DNA of 64,000 bases, taken from contig CAKQYS010000007.1 in the NCBI GenBank assembly GCA_934293375.1, positions 62,001 through 126,000 on the forward strand. The letters run 5' to 3'. The notes beneath the pieces were generated by a model. The model was not told where the DNA came from. It was given only the letters and a program-made list of their open reading frames with translations, and did no database searches. The DNA comes from an uncultured Lachnospiraceae bacterium. Its GTDB lineage: Bacteria; Bacillota; Clostridia; Lachnospirales; Lachnospiraceae. This document shows positions 25,234 to 32,188 of the stretch, one piece after another (the first letter of the stretch is position 1; each line of letters starts with the position of its first letter). The translations under genes were made by a program, and so were the position numbers.

Positions 25234-25859
25234 AATTGGTGTAATTCGCCCTTTTCCAAGCGGAAGCTTACATCTGCCTGCTTCGCAAGTTCATTGGAAT
25301 GCGTTACAATAATGACGCATTTGTTCATCTGATGGGCACACTCTTTTAAGATATTAGTTATCTCTGCCGCTGTACCTTCATCAAGATTTCCTGTCGGCTC
25401 ATCTGCAAGGATAACCTCTGCGTCAGACGCTAACGCACGGGCAATCGCAACTCTCTGTTGCTGTCCTCCAGAGAGCTTTAGCACATTTCGTTTGCTTTCT
25501 TCCTCTGTCAGCCCGACACGCTTTAAGATGGGCAAGGGCGTCAATTTAGAAGTCAAAGCCACATTTTCGGCAGACGTCATGTAGTCAATCAGGTTATAGC
25601 TTTGAAAAATAAATGCCACATTGTTTTTGCGATGCCACGCAAGCCCCTTTTTCTCAATATTCTCTCTCTGAAACAACACCTGCCCTTCAGACGGACTATC
25701 TAAACCTCCAAGCAGAGAGAGCAAGGTTGTTTTTCCACATCCAGACGGACCAAGGATTGCATAGATTTTTCCCACCTCAAATTCGGTAGATATATTCTTA
25801 AGAACAGTTCTCTTCCCATCATAAGAATATTTAACATTACAGGTTTTTACAATACACAT
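25230..25859 (-). CDS. ABC transporter ATP-binding protein
   Basis: The 209-residue ATPase is of the MacB/LolD/BceA type, which works with FtsX-like permeases. Motifs are Walker A GPSGCGKTT (about residues 37-45), signature LSGGQQQRVAIARALA, Walker B VILADEPTGNLD and the H-loop IVTHS. It lies 13 bases after one FtsX-like permease gene, with a second just upstream. The set resembles antimicrobial-peptide exporter or sensor systems controlled by two-component regulators, which fits the histidine kinase/response regulator genes directly upstream. The exported substrate is unknown. Confidence 0.95.
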   Translation of the reverse strand: MCIVKTCNVKYSYDGKRTVLKNISTEFEVGKIYAILGPSGCGKTTLLSLLGGLDSPSEGQVLFQRENIEKKGLAWHRKNNVAFIFQSYNLIDYMTSAENVALTSKLTPLPILKRVGLTEEESKRNVLKLSGGQQQRVAIARALASDAEVILADEPTGNLDEGTAAEITNILKECAHQMNKCVIIVTHSNELAKQADVSFRLEKGELHQL

Positions 25860-25872
25860 ATAATCGTCCTCC

Positions 25873-27174
25873 TTAACTTATTTTTGTAAGAATATCTTTC
25901 GGCTTTGAACGAACAATCGTCCACGATGAAGCAATAACCGCTATCACAATCAGGAAAATTCCAATCAAATAAAGCGGAAGCAGATAGGCTGCATCAATTT
26001 GCACATTGAGATTTGTCGCTCCTGTGGTAACTCTGGATACCAAAAACCTTCCTGCCTTTTCTGCTATCAAATTACTAAACGGTATAGACGCCGCAAATGA
26101 AATAACAGCTACAACAAAGGTTTCCGTGAAGATTTGCAATATGATATTTGCTTTGCTTTTACCAATAGAAAGCAAAATCCCTATTTCCTTTTTGCGTCCT
26201 CTAATCCAGATTGTCAGAAGCAAGGTAAGTATCACAATACTGACAACGGAAATAATGATAAATGTCGTATTCACAAGTTTTTGCAGAGACTCTAACGGTG
26301 TAGAAACAACCTCGTACTCATCCGTATCAATGCTGAGTTTCAAGGTTTTGCCTTTTAACTCTGGCAAAGCAGAGATTTTGTCGTAAACATTTTGGACACT
26401 AACAGGGTCTTCCACATAGATAGTCAACTGCTGATATCCATCCAACTCATCTCCCCATATCTCAAACATGGTGGCATAATCTATATAGCCGCAATTTGCG
26501 GAGATTTCATCTACAGTCAAAGCATTTCCTGAAGTGCCCTCTGTGCCATCAAAAATCCCAACAATCTCAAATTGAGAAATAACATCAGCGTCCAATGAAT
26601 ACATCTGAACCTTATCACCAACAGACAGCTTGTTATAATCGGCAAGTTCTTTTGAAATTAGGCAGGCGTGTGTATCATCTTGCGTAATATGTCTACCATC
26701 CACCAATTTGTATTTACCGCTTTGGAAATTGGAACATTTTTCTGAAGATAATGTTGCGGTATAACTCGACGCTTCTCCATACTGTGTATAGCTCAGACCG
26801 AAGGCCGCGGGCAGATATTTGAAATCTACACCTGCACCGTAGTAACCCGCCGTATCCTCGGAGTTGTAGTCTACAACACCGTCAACCTTTCCGATTGCGT
26901 CTACAATTTCTTGCGTAATCAAATCTCCATTATAACCGTAAACCGTTCCCCACTCGTTTTGCCGATCGCTTCCCATATTTCCTTCCGTGTCAAGGGACAG
27001 CTCTATTTTTCCGCCAATAGCTGTCTGAATATCTGCTGTCGCACCCTTAGCTGCGTCGCGAACGGCAATGCCCGTAAGTATAAAAGTCGCTATAATCGTC
27101 AACACCAAAAACAATATAACCGTCTTAAACCGTTGACTGAAACAGTACAGACCTGCTCTTTTTATAAAGCTCAT
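25873..27174 (-). CDS. FtsX-like ABC permease (first of pair)
   Basis: The 433-residue permease has one N-terminal helix (about 18-38), a large extracytoplasmic MacB-like domain (about 45-290) and three C-terminal helices (about 300-420), the FtsX/MacB fold. The sequence FLVLTIIATFILTGIAV marks helix 1 and ILLSIGKSKANIILQIF the coupling region after helix 2. It pairs with the second permease 13 bases upstream and with the ATPase downstream. It is probably half of a heteromeric exporter for peptides or lipids. Confidence 0.92.
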   Translation of the reverse strand: MSFIKRAGLYCFSQRFKTVILFLVLTIIATFILTGIAVRDAAKGATADIQTAIGGKIELSLDTEGNMGSDRQNEWGTVYGYNGDLITQEIVDAIGKVDGVVDYNSEDTAGYYGAGVDFKYLPAAFGLSYTQYGEASSYTATLSSEKCSNFQSGKYKLVDGRHITQDDTHACLISKELADYNKLSVGDKVQMYSLDADVISQFEIVGIFDGTEGTSGNALTVDEISANCGYIDYATMFEIWGDELDGYQQLTIYVEDPVSVQNVYDKISALPELKGKTLKLSIDTDEYEVVSTPLESLQKLVNTTFIIISVVSIVILTLLLTIWIRGRKKEIGILLSIGKSKANIILQIFTETFVVAVISFAASIPFSNLIAEKAGRFLVSRVTTGATNLNVQIDAAYLLPLYLIGIFLIVIAVIASSWTIVRSKPKDILTKIS

Positions 27175-27187
27175 TCCAAAAATCCTC

Positions 27188-28549
27188 CTAACTCATTTTT
27201 GATAAAATCTCTTTTGGTTTCAACTGCATAATCATAATTGACGATACAAAAGTCGAAGCTGAAATTACAACTAACTGGCAAAAATAAATATGCAATATTT
27301 CTATGACACTCAGCTTCAGATAATTTTCAATTTGAAGGCTATTTTGCGTTCCTGCTATTATCGTTTCCTCGTTCAACAGATTCGGCTGCAGTTCGCCAAA
27401 CAGACTGTGACCTAAAAATCCTGTAACGCACAAAGAGACAATATAGGATGAAATCAGTGCAATTATCGCAACTGATAACACCTCCAACAAAAATCCTGCC
27501 ATGATATTCCTCTTAGTCACTCCCGTTGCCAGCAGAATGCCTGCTTCCTGCATCCGGCTACGCATACGCATTGTCAGCAGCAAGGTCAGGAACGCTGTAC
27601 TGACAACTGACACAAGGACAATCAATAGCTTTACGAAATCTCCGAGAGAAGATAACTGGGCGGCAATCTTGGAATACCGAAAGTCATTGGTACGGATAAA
27701 ATGTGTTGTCCAGTCAAACGATTGTAATAGCTGAACATTGCGGGTAATGCTTTCGAGTTTTTCAGGGTCAGTAATGTAAAAATCAACCTCACCTGTGTAA
27801 ACACCTGCTTCACTCTCGTTTAGCTCGTTCAAGACATCAAGGCTCGCATATATGTCGTTAGCAGCAACGCCCGCAGTAGGCTTAATTGATGGGTCCTCGA
27901 TATTCAGTTTATATATACCTGATACCTCAACTTGGGCGTAAACGTTTTTAACTGGCATTTCATCAATATATGCTCCATCCGCTTCACCGAGCTTGGCATG
28001 GGTCAGTGTCAGCGTGTCGCCAACCGATAGCTGATTGGTTCTTGCTAATTGTTCGCTGATAAGGATTTTTCCGCTATCCGTTTCAGTGATATGTGCTCCT
28101 TCTACCAAAACGGCTGTTTCATCTGCGAAATCAGGGGCAAGTGCGGAAAAGCGAAGTGCTGTTACCTTTCCCATATTGTTTTCGGCTGTGTGTTTATCAC
28201 CTTGAATAAACTGAATAGTATCACTCTTAGCAAAACCATAATTGATAGGATTGCAGTATTTAATTTCACCTATCTGCATAATCTCTTCTATTTCATTCAC
28301 CGTGATATGGACATCATTTTCCGTGTCCTCTATTTCGCCGTTTTCATTCATTTTCACCTCGGTGTTTGCTCTTATATAGAAAGCGGCTCCAAGAGAAGTA
28401 CGAATATCCCTTGACAATCTCTCTGACGCATTCAAAACACCAAAACACGAAATCAGAAAAACAGCAACTATGAATACCACCAAAAACAGACTTATGGTTT
28501 TCCCTTTTTTGCGTGATATGTAAGCAAAGGCTCTTTGTGCAAAATTCAT
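27188..28549 (-). CDS. FtsX-like ABC permease (second of pair)
   Basis: A 453-residue paralogue of the downstream permease: helix 1 at about 18-38 (SLFLVVFIVAVFLISCFGV), an extracytoplasmic domain (about 45-310), and C-terminal helices with ILLATGVTKRNIMAGFLLEV at the coupling site. It is first in the exporter operon, whose promoter (-10 TATGAT at 28623-28628) shares its operator with the response-regulator promoter. AGGAGATTGC and AAAGGAGC lie upstream of the ATG. Confidence 0.92.
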   Translation of the reverse strand: MNFAQRAFAYISRKKGKTISLFLVVFIVAVFLISCFGVLNASERLSRDIRTSLGAAFYIRANTEVKMNENGEIEDTENDVHITVNEIEEIMQIGEIKYCNPINYGFAKSDTIQFIQGDKHTAENNMGKVTALRFSALAPDFADETAVLVEGAHITETDSGKILISEQLARTNQLSVGDTLTLTHAKLGEADGAYIDEMPVKNVYAQVEVSGIYKLNIEDPSIKPTAGVAANDIYASLDVLNELNESEAGVYTGEVDFYITDPEKLESITRNVQLLQSFDWTTHFIRTNDFRYSKIAAQLSSLGDFVKLLIVLVSVVSTAFLTLLLTMRMRSRMQEAGILLATGVTKRNIMAGFLLEVLSVAIIALISSYIVSLCVTGFLGHSLFGELQPNLLNEETIIAGTQNSLQIENYLKLSVIEILHIYFCQLVVISASTFVSSIMIMQLKPKEILSKMS

Positions 28550-28622
28550 CTGGATTATTCAGCTCCTTTCTGCAATCTCCTCTATAGGATATCTTTATTG
28601 CCATTCGGCATCCTCAAATGAA

Positions 28623-28657
28623 ATCATACAGACCTTTGGTTAGTTTTTGATTTGATT
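28623..28657 (-). promoter_or_regulatory. Regulated promoter of the FtsX/ABC operon
   Basis: On the minus strand the motif AATCAAAAACTAA (28652-28640) sits exactly 24 bases ahead of a -10 TATGAT (28628-28623). There is no TTGACA -35; the position is filled by a direct repeat (CAAAT, then CTAAC 11 bases on), typical for OmpR-type activators. A further AATCAAATCAAA copy lies about 22 bases upstream. The same motif at the same distance precedes the response-regulator gene. Confidence 0.7.
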
Positions 28658-28681
28658 TTCATAAGGCTTTGATTTGATTGC

Positions 28682-28715
28682 AAAAAAGCTGCCAGCGAGT
28701 TGCTGACAGCTTTTT
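28682..28715. terminator. Terminator after the histidine kinase gene
   Basis: A strong stem pairs AAAAGCTGCCAGC (28684-28696) with GCTGACAGCTTTT, with one internal mismatch. T-runs are present on both strands. It separates the two-component transcript from the permease operon, which has its own promoter. Confidence 0.8.
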
Positions 28716-28732
28716 GTAGAATGAAGCTACTA

Positions 28733-30103
28733 TCAATTCAGATAAAGGAAAAAGGCCACACCTTGCTCCGTGTTTTTTATGAAATATGTCATACCATGCA
28801 GGTCAAGAATTGTTTTGACAATGTATAGCCCCAGACCGCTTCCCCCAGTTGCCTTGTTCCTTGATTTGTCTGCCCGATAAAATGGTGTAAACATATGCGG
28901 AAGATCAGCTTCTGGAATGGACGCTCCAGTATTTTCAATAACGATGGCATCTCGATTTTCAAAAGATTGTAAAGTTATGAAAACTTCTTCGTCACAAGGA
29001 GAATGCCGAACAGCATTTCCGATAATATTGGACAGGGCTTTATTCCAAAGATTGGGGTTGACAGACAAAATCACATCGGTACTGATATTTTGACATATCT
29101 GAATATTTTTGCACTGTGCAAGAGGTAGAATAGCCTGTACCGTATCATTCATTGTTTGTATTAAAGAAATCTCCTGCAAGGTATCCTCTAAATCCATGTT
29201 TTCCAATTTGGATATGGTAATAATCTCTTTCACAAGATGCTCTATATCTTCCGTGGCTTTTAGTGCTTCGGGCAGATATTTTTCATGATTTTGATAATCC
29301 CCATATCCTAAAATCATATTTTCGATTTGCCCTTTTAAGATGGTAAGCGGCGTTTTCAACTCGTGGGATACTGCTGCGAAAAAGTTTCTGCGTTGTTCTT
29401 CCAACGATTTGAATTTTTCTACATCATCAGATAGCTGACGGTTGGCATTTGTTAATTCTTCCATAGTTTCATGCAATCGGCTTGCCATTATATTCAGACT
29501 GGAAGCAAGTATGCCAATTTCATCATTACTTTCCACTTCACATTTCCAAGTCATATCAAGCGATGTCATTCGTTTGGAAATCTCACTGATTTTGGAAATA
29601 GGATTGACAATAACCTTGCTACAAATAAAGGCACTCAACGATGACAACAGCAGAATAATCGCAAAGACAACAGGTAAAAAACGAAGCATAAGGTTTAGTA
29701 TTACATCTGATGTTTGCGACAGAGAAGAAACCACAAGTGTATATTCTGTTTTGATGTCCAAGAAAGTAACGATTGATGCGATACTTGATGTCTCTACCGT
29801 TAATTCTTCCGCCTTTATCTCTCCAAAGTTCAAAACCCCATTGTCATCACTCAGTATCGCCGCCGAATTATTTTGAACGCAGAAGTTATAGATTTCATTC
29901 ACTGCATCCTCATAAGTCATATCCTTTAACTTTGAAACAAGGATTTCAGTGTTTGCGTCTAATTGCCTATCCGATGTAACCTGATACTGTTTTGGCAGGA
30001 AAGTCAGGACAATTCCATAAATCAGCATACTGCAAATAGTAAGGGCCAAAAACACCCATAAAAACACCTTTATACTTAAACTGTTTTTAACTTTCTTTCG
30101 CAA
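28733..30103 (-). CDS. Sensor histidine kinase of the ABC cassette
   Basis: The 456-residue kinase has a first helix (about 10-33), an extracytoplasmic loop of about 110 residues, a second helix (about 140-163), a HAMP region, a HisKA domain with phospho-acceptor SHELKTPLTIL (His near residue 255) and an HATPase domain with NIIGNAVRHS, VIENTGASIP and GSGLGLYIVKTI. I prefer the TTG at 30103 (start LRKKVKNS), which follows a GAGGGG site. An ATG at 30145 would extend it by 14 residues deep into the response-regulator gene. It should sense the exporter's substrate or envelope damage and signal to the adjacent regulator. Confidence 0.9.
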   Translation of the reverse strand: MRKKVKNSLSIKVFLWVFLALTICSMLIYGIVLTFLPKQYQVTSDRQLDANTEILVSKLKDMTYEDAVNEIYNFCVQNNSAAILSDDNGVLNFGEIKAEELTVETSSIASIVTFLDIKTEYTLVVSSLSQTSDVILNLMLRFLPVVFAIILLLSSLSAFICSKVIVNPISKISEISKRMTSLDMTWKCEVESNDEIGILASSLNIMASRLHETMEELTNANRQLSDDVEKFKSLEEQRRNFFAAVSHELKTPLTILKGQIENMILGYGDYQNHEKYLPEALKATEDIEHLVKEIITISKLENMDLEDTLQEISLIQTMNDTVQAILPLAQCKNIQICQNISTDVILSVNPNLWNKALSNIIGNAVRHSPCDEEVFITLQSFENRDAIVIENTGASIPEADLPHMFTPFYRADKSRNKATGGSGLGLYIVKTILDLHGMTYFIKNTEQGVAFFLYLN

Positions 30104-30755
30104 TTCGATATCCCACCCCTCTGACGGTTTCAATATAATCGACATTCAGCTTCCTGCGTATATTCATGATATGGAAATTTACACCTTTTTCATCTCCCAC
30201 AAAGTCATAGCCCCAAACAAGATTAAACAGGTCATCTCTCGTGAAAACACGCCCCTTGTTTTTGAGAAATAGCAATAATATCTCAAATTCCAAGTGAGTA
30301 AGTGCTACTTCGTTTCCAGAAACAGTAACCTTACGCTCTGTTTCACTCAAAGTAATTTCTCTATAACGGATACTGTCTGACACTGTATCGGATGATGTTC
30401 GCCGCAAAAGAGCCTCCACACGCTTTAATACGACCTTTATGGAAAATGGCTTTGTTATGTAATCATCAGCCAGTTTATCAAAGCCCTTTATTTGAGCATC
30501 TTCCGTATCAAGTACAGTCAAAAGAATAATCGGAATTTGCGACTCCTTCCGTATCATTTCGCATACAGTATATCCATCAATCTTAGGTAGCATGATGTCC
30601 AATAGAATAAGGTCAAAATCCTGTTCGTGAAAAGCGCAGATACCTTCCAATCCATCCGAAGCAGTAATAACCTTATATCCTGCAAATGTAAGCGGCTCAG
30701 AGAGTATTTTCTGTATTGCCGCTTCATCCTCAATGATCAATATTTTCTTATCCAT
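30087..30755 (-). CDS. OmpR/PhoB-family response regulator of the ABC cassette
   Basis: The 222-residue regulator has a receiver domain (about 1-118; acidic IIEDE, phospho-acceptor LILLDIMLP, switch Thr in ILLTV and conserved Lys in YITKPF) and a winged-helix DNA-binding domain (about 128-220; LTHLEFEILLLFLKNKGRVFTRDDL and VRGVGYRI). ATG 30755 follows GGAGG; a TTG two codons upstream is less likely. Its own promoter and the permease promoter carry the same AATCAAAAACTAA operator, so positive autoregulation plus exporter induction is predicted. Confidence 0.94.
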   Translation of the reverse strand: MDKKILIIEDEAAIQKILSEPLTFAGYKVITASDGLEGICAFHEQDFDLILLDIMLPKIDGYTVCEMIRKESQIPIILLTVLDTEDAQIKGFDKLADDYITKPFSIKVVLKRVEALLRRTSSDTVSDSIRYREITLSETERKVTVSGNEVALTHLEFEILLLFLKNKGRVFTRDDLFNLVWGYDFVGDEKGVNFHIMNIRRKLNVDYIETVRGVGYRIAKES

Positions 30756-30777
30756 ATACAAACCTCCACTACCACCA

Positions 30778-30811
30778 ATTATAGCAGGCGTTTATTAGTT
30801 TTTGATTAGGA
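30778..30811 (-). promoter_or_regulatory. Regulated promoter of the two-component genes
   Basis: A -10 TATAAT (30783-30778) is preceded, exactly 24 bases upstream, by AATCAAAAACTAA (30807-30795), inside a CTAAT-N6-CTAAT direct repeat with 11-base period. The -35 position has no consensus. The motif and spacing match the permease promoter at 28623-28652. It overlaps the end of the HTH gene at 30806. Confidence 0.7.
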
Positions 30812-30967
30812 TTTCCTCTTTCTTTTATCAATGGGTTTCTCCGCACTTATCGGCATAAGCCAAACACGGTTGATGTTTATTACACCCTCTATCCGATTTT
30901 CTTTGCATAACCGCTGTACCCATTGAAGCAATACATTCCATTTTTCTGCGGCTTCCCGTGCCGTCAT
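30806..30967 (-). CDS. Excisionase-like helix-turn-helix protein
   Basis: A small basic protein of 53 residues from ATG 30967 (MTAREAAEKWNV). It carries a MerR/excisionase-type HTH_17 pattern (TAREAAEKW, then VQRLCKENRIEGVININRVWLMP) and a basic tail KPIDKRKRK. Proteins of this type often accompany integrative elements. The GGAGG site (about 30983-30987) is too far from this ATG, and a TTG at 30994 overlaps it, so the start is uncertain and may be decayed. Where relatives have a polar turn the sequence reads LLQW, another hint of drift. Confidence 0.65.
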   Translation of the reverse strand: MTAREAAEKWNVLLQWVQRLCKENRIEGVININRVWLMPISAEKPIDKRKRKS

Positions 30968-31057
30968 ATATTCAAATATTTCTGTCCTCCTCAAAGCGTA
31001 CTGTATCTATTATAGCCGTTTAACGAACTGTATTAAGTGTGCAAATATGAATTTTCA

Positions 31058-31096
31058 TCTCCGATAATATGATATTAAATCTCCCATTATCGGGGA
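31058..31096. promoter_or_regulatory. Inverted repeat upstream of the broken Xre gene
   Basis: TCTCCGATAAT (31058-31068) pairs with ATTATCGGGGA (31086-31096) with one wobble, leaving a 17-base loop. It sits 75 bases before the pseudogene start, so it could be an operator or leader hairpin of the former Xre regulator. There is no T-run suitable for a terminator. Confidence 0.4.
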
Positions 31097-31170
31097 TTTC
31101 ACATCGTTTAACCTGAAGCCACATCTCTGCAAAATATAAGGGTAAGATTTTCAAAGTAGGTGGTGAGCTT

Positions 31171-31435
31171 ATGGACGAAAGAAACAACGATTTTGATTTT
31201 ACGCCGATATGACAGGCAATCAAGTAAGCCCGTGAAGCCAGAGGAATGGTCAGAGAGCAGCTCTCTGGCATTATCGGTTACGCTCCCAGACATTTTATAC
31301 AGGCAAAAAGCAGAGAAAAGCTCTGTACGCAGGCATGCGGACGCTATGCTTGACCGTCTAGACGACAAGGAGCTGTCCGTCATCGAAGCAACCATGATTC
31401 TTTATTATTCTTATAATTCTTATATTTATCCATAA
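31171..31435 (+). pseudogene. Broken Xre-type HTH regulator
   Basis: From ATG 31171 the frame reads MDERNNDFDFTPI, then a TGA stop where relatives have glycine, then QAIK, a TAA stop where relatives have glutamine, then AREARGMVREQLSGIIGYAPRH. Homologues seen on integrative elements continue with the second half of the HTH domain. Here that middle is deleted and the sequence jumps, in another frame, to AEKSSVRRHADAMLDRLDDKELSVIEAT, the typical C-terminal motif. Two nonsense changes plus an internal deletion with frameshift make it a clear pseudogene. A GGTGGTGAG binding site is still present. It marks decay of a former mobile element. Confidence 0.85.
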
Positions 31436-31464
31436 TCTAACGATATACCATTATGGATAATAAC

Positions 31465-31492
31465 AGAAGTCCCTGCACGCACAGGGACTTCT
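31465..31492. terminator. Hairpin terminator between Xre pseudogene and DUF4160 gene
   Basis: Perfect 11-base arms AGAAGTCCCTG (31465-31475) and CAGGGACTTCT (31482-31492) with a 6-base loop lie between two convergent genes. The T-run is weak on the minus side (GTTATTAT) and moderate on the plus side (CTTCATTCTTT). Confidence 0.6.
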
Positions 31493-31501
31493 CTTCATTC
31501 T

Positions 31502-31780
31502 TTAACAATAATACTCCACATCTCCATAGAAGCTCGTCCACTTATTGATTATCTCAACACTTCTTGCTTCTATGATGCGCATTATATTTCGTAAAACATT
31601 TTTAGGTATATTCGAATTGTTATTTGCAAGAAGACATTTGCCAGCTTTTGTGATCCATACTTTTGTAGCATTTTCAATCGGCTTGCCCTCTGCAATATGA
31701 ACATGTATAGGTTCTCTTGGCACTCCTTCATTCGCCCAAAAGTAAACCCAATATGAACCAATCTTAAAAACCTGAGGCAT
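31502..31780 (-). CDS. DUF4160 domain protein
   Basis: The 92-residue protein shows the DUF4160 pattern: an N-terminal VFKIGSYWVYFWANEG segment, the REPIHVHIAEGKPIENATKVWI core with its HxH, and a C-terminal helix of the type NIMRIIEARSVEIINKWTSFYG. Family function is unknown. It is usually encoded beside a second small protein and is sometimes suggested to be part of toxin-antitoxin-like pairs. ATG 31780 follows GGTGG; the frame opens earlier (31795). It overlaps the end of the upstream partner gene by 17 bases, so the two are translationally linked. Confidence 0.8.
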   Translation of the reverse strand: MPQVFKIGSYWVYFWANEGVPREPIHVHIAEGKPIENATKVWITKAGKCLLANNNSNIPKNVLRNIMRIIEARSVEIINKWTSFYGDVEYYC

Positions 31781-32036
31781 GTTCAAATCCACCATCCTTC
31801 GAAAATTCTATAATTAGGTTTGCAGTCGTTTTAATAATATCTAAAAAGTATTCTTTTCGTTCTTCACTATAGCCAAATTCATCTTCTATTCTATAGGATG
31901 GCAAGTAAACTGTCATATGGTGAAAACCATCCCTTTCATCGGGAGTTTCTATATATACCTTAACTTCTCCATTCTCCAACATCTCCGAATGTACAATCTC
32001 GGTATCATCTTCAAGCGTCATAAATGGGTACATCAT
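31764..32036 (-). CDS. Small acidic partner of the DUF4160 protein
   Basis: A 90-residue acidic protein (MMYPFMTLEDDTEIVHSEM, then KVYIETPDERDGFHHMTVYLPSY, ending ANLIIEFSKDGGFEHASGF). I recognise it as a conserved hypothetical found next to DUF4160 genes, in the place often taken by DUF2442 proteins. No catalytic motif is seen. The start is set at ATG 32036 because GGGAG lies 9 bases upstream; ATG 32045 directly abuts that site. Tight overlap with the DUF4160 gene suggests a functional pair. Confidence 0.72.
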   Translation of the reverse strand: MMYPFMTLEDDTEIVHSEMLENGEVKVYIETPDERDGFHHMTVYLPSYRIEDEFGYSEERKEYFLDIIKTTANLIIEFSKDGGFEHASGF

Positions 32037-32097
32037 AATAATCATCTCCCAACATATGAATTTCTCTTTCTTATATTATACACAATTCCTAAAAATA

Positions 32098-32141
32098 AAG
32101 AAGCCTCTGCGACTGTTATGGAACAGTAACAGAAGCTTCTT
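32098..32141 (-). terminator. Terminator of ppdK
   Basis: On the minus strand AAGAAGC (32141-32135) and GCTTCTT (32104-32098) close a long stem with inner paired segments CTG/CAG and ACTGTT/AACAGT, followed by TATTTTTAGG. It lies 48 bases after the ppdK stop codon. Confidence 0.75.
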
Positions 32142-32188
32142 ATCTTCTATAAAACGAATTATGTTCTATTCACCAACCGGTGTATATC

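Noticed and set aside
31108..31395. Minus-strand frames over the Xre pseudogene
   Set aside because: The plus strand shows clear Xre homology with stops; the opposite frames have no recognisable features.
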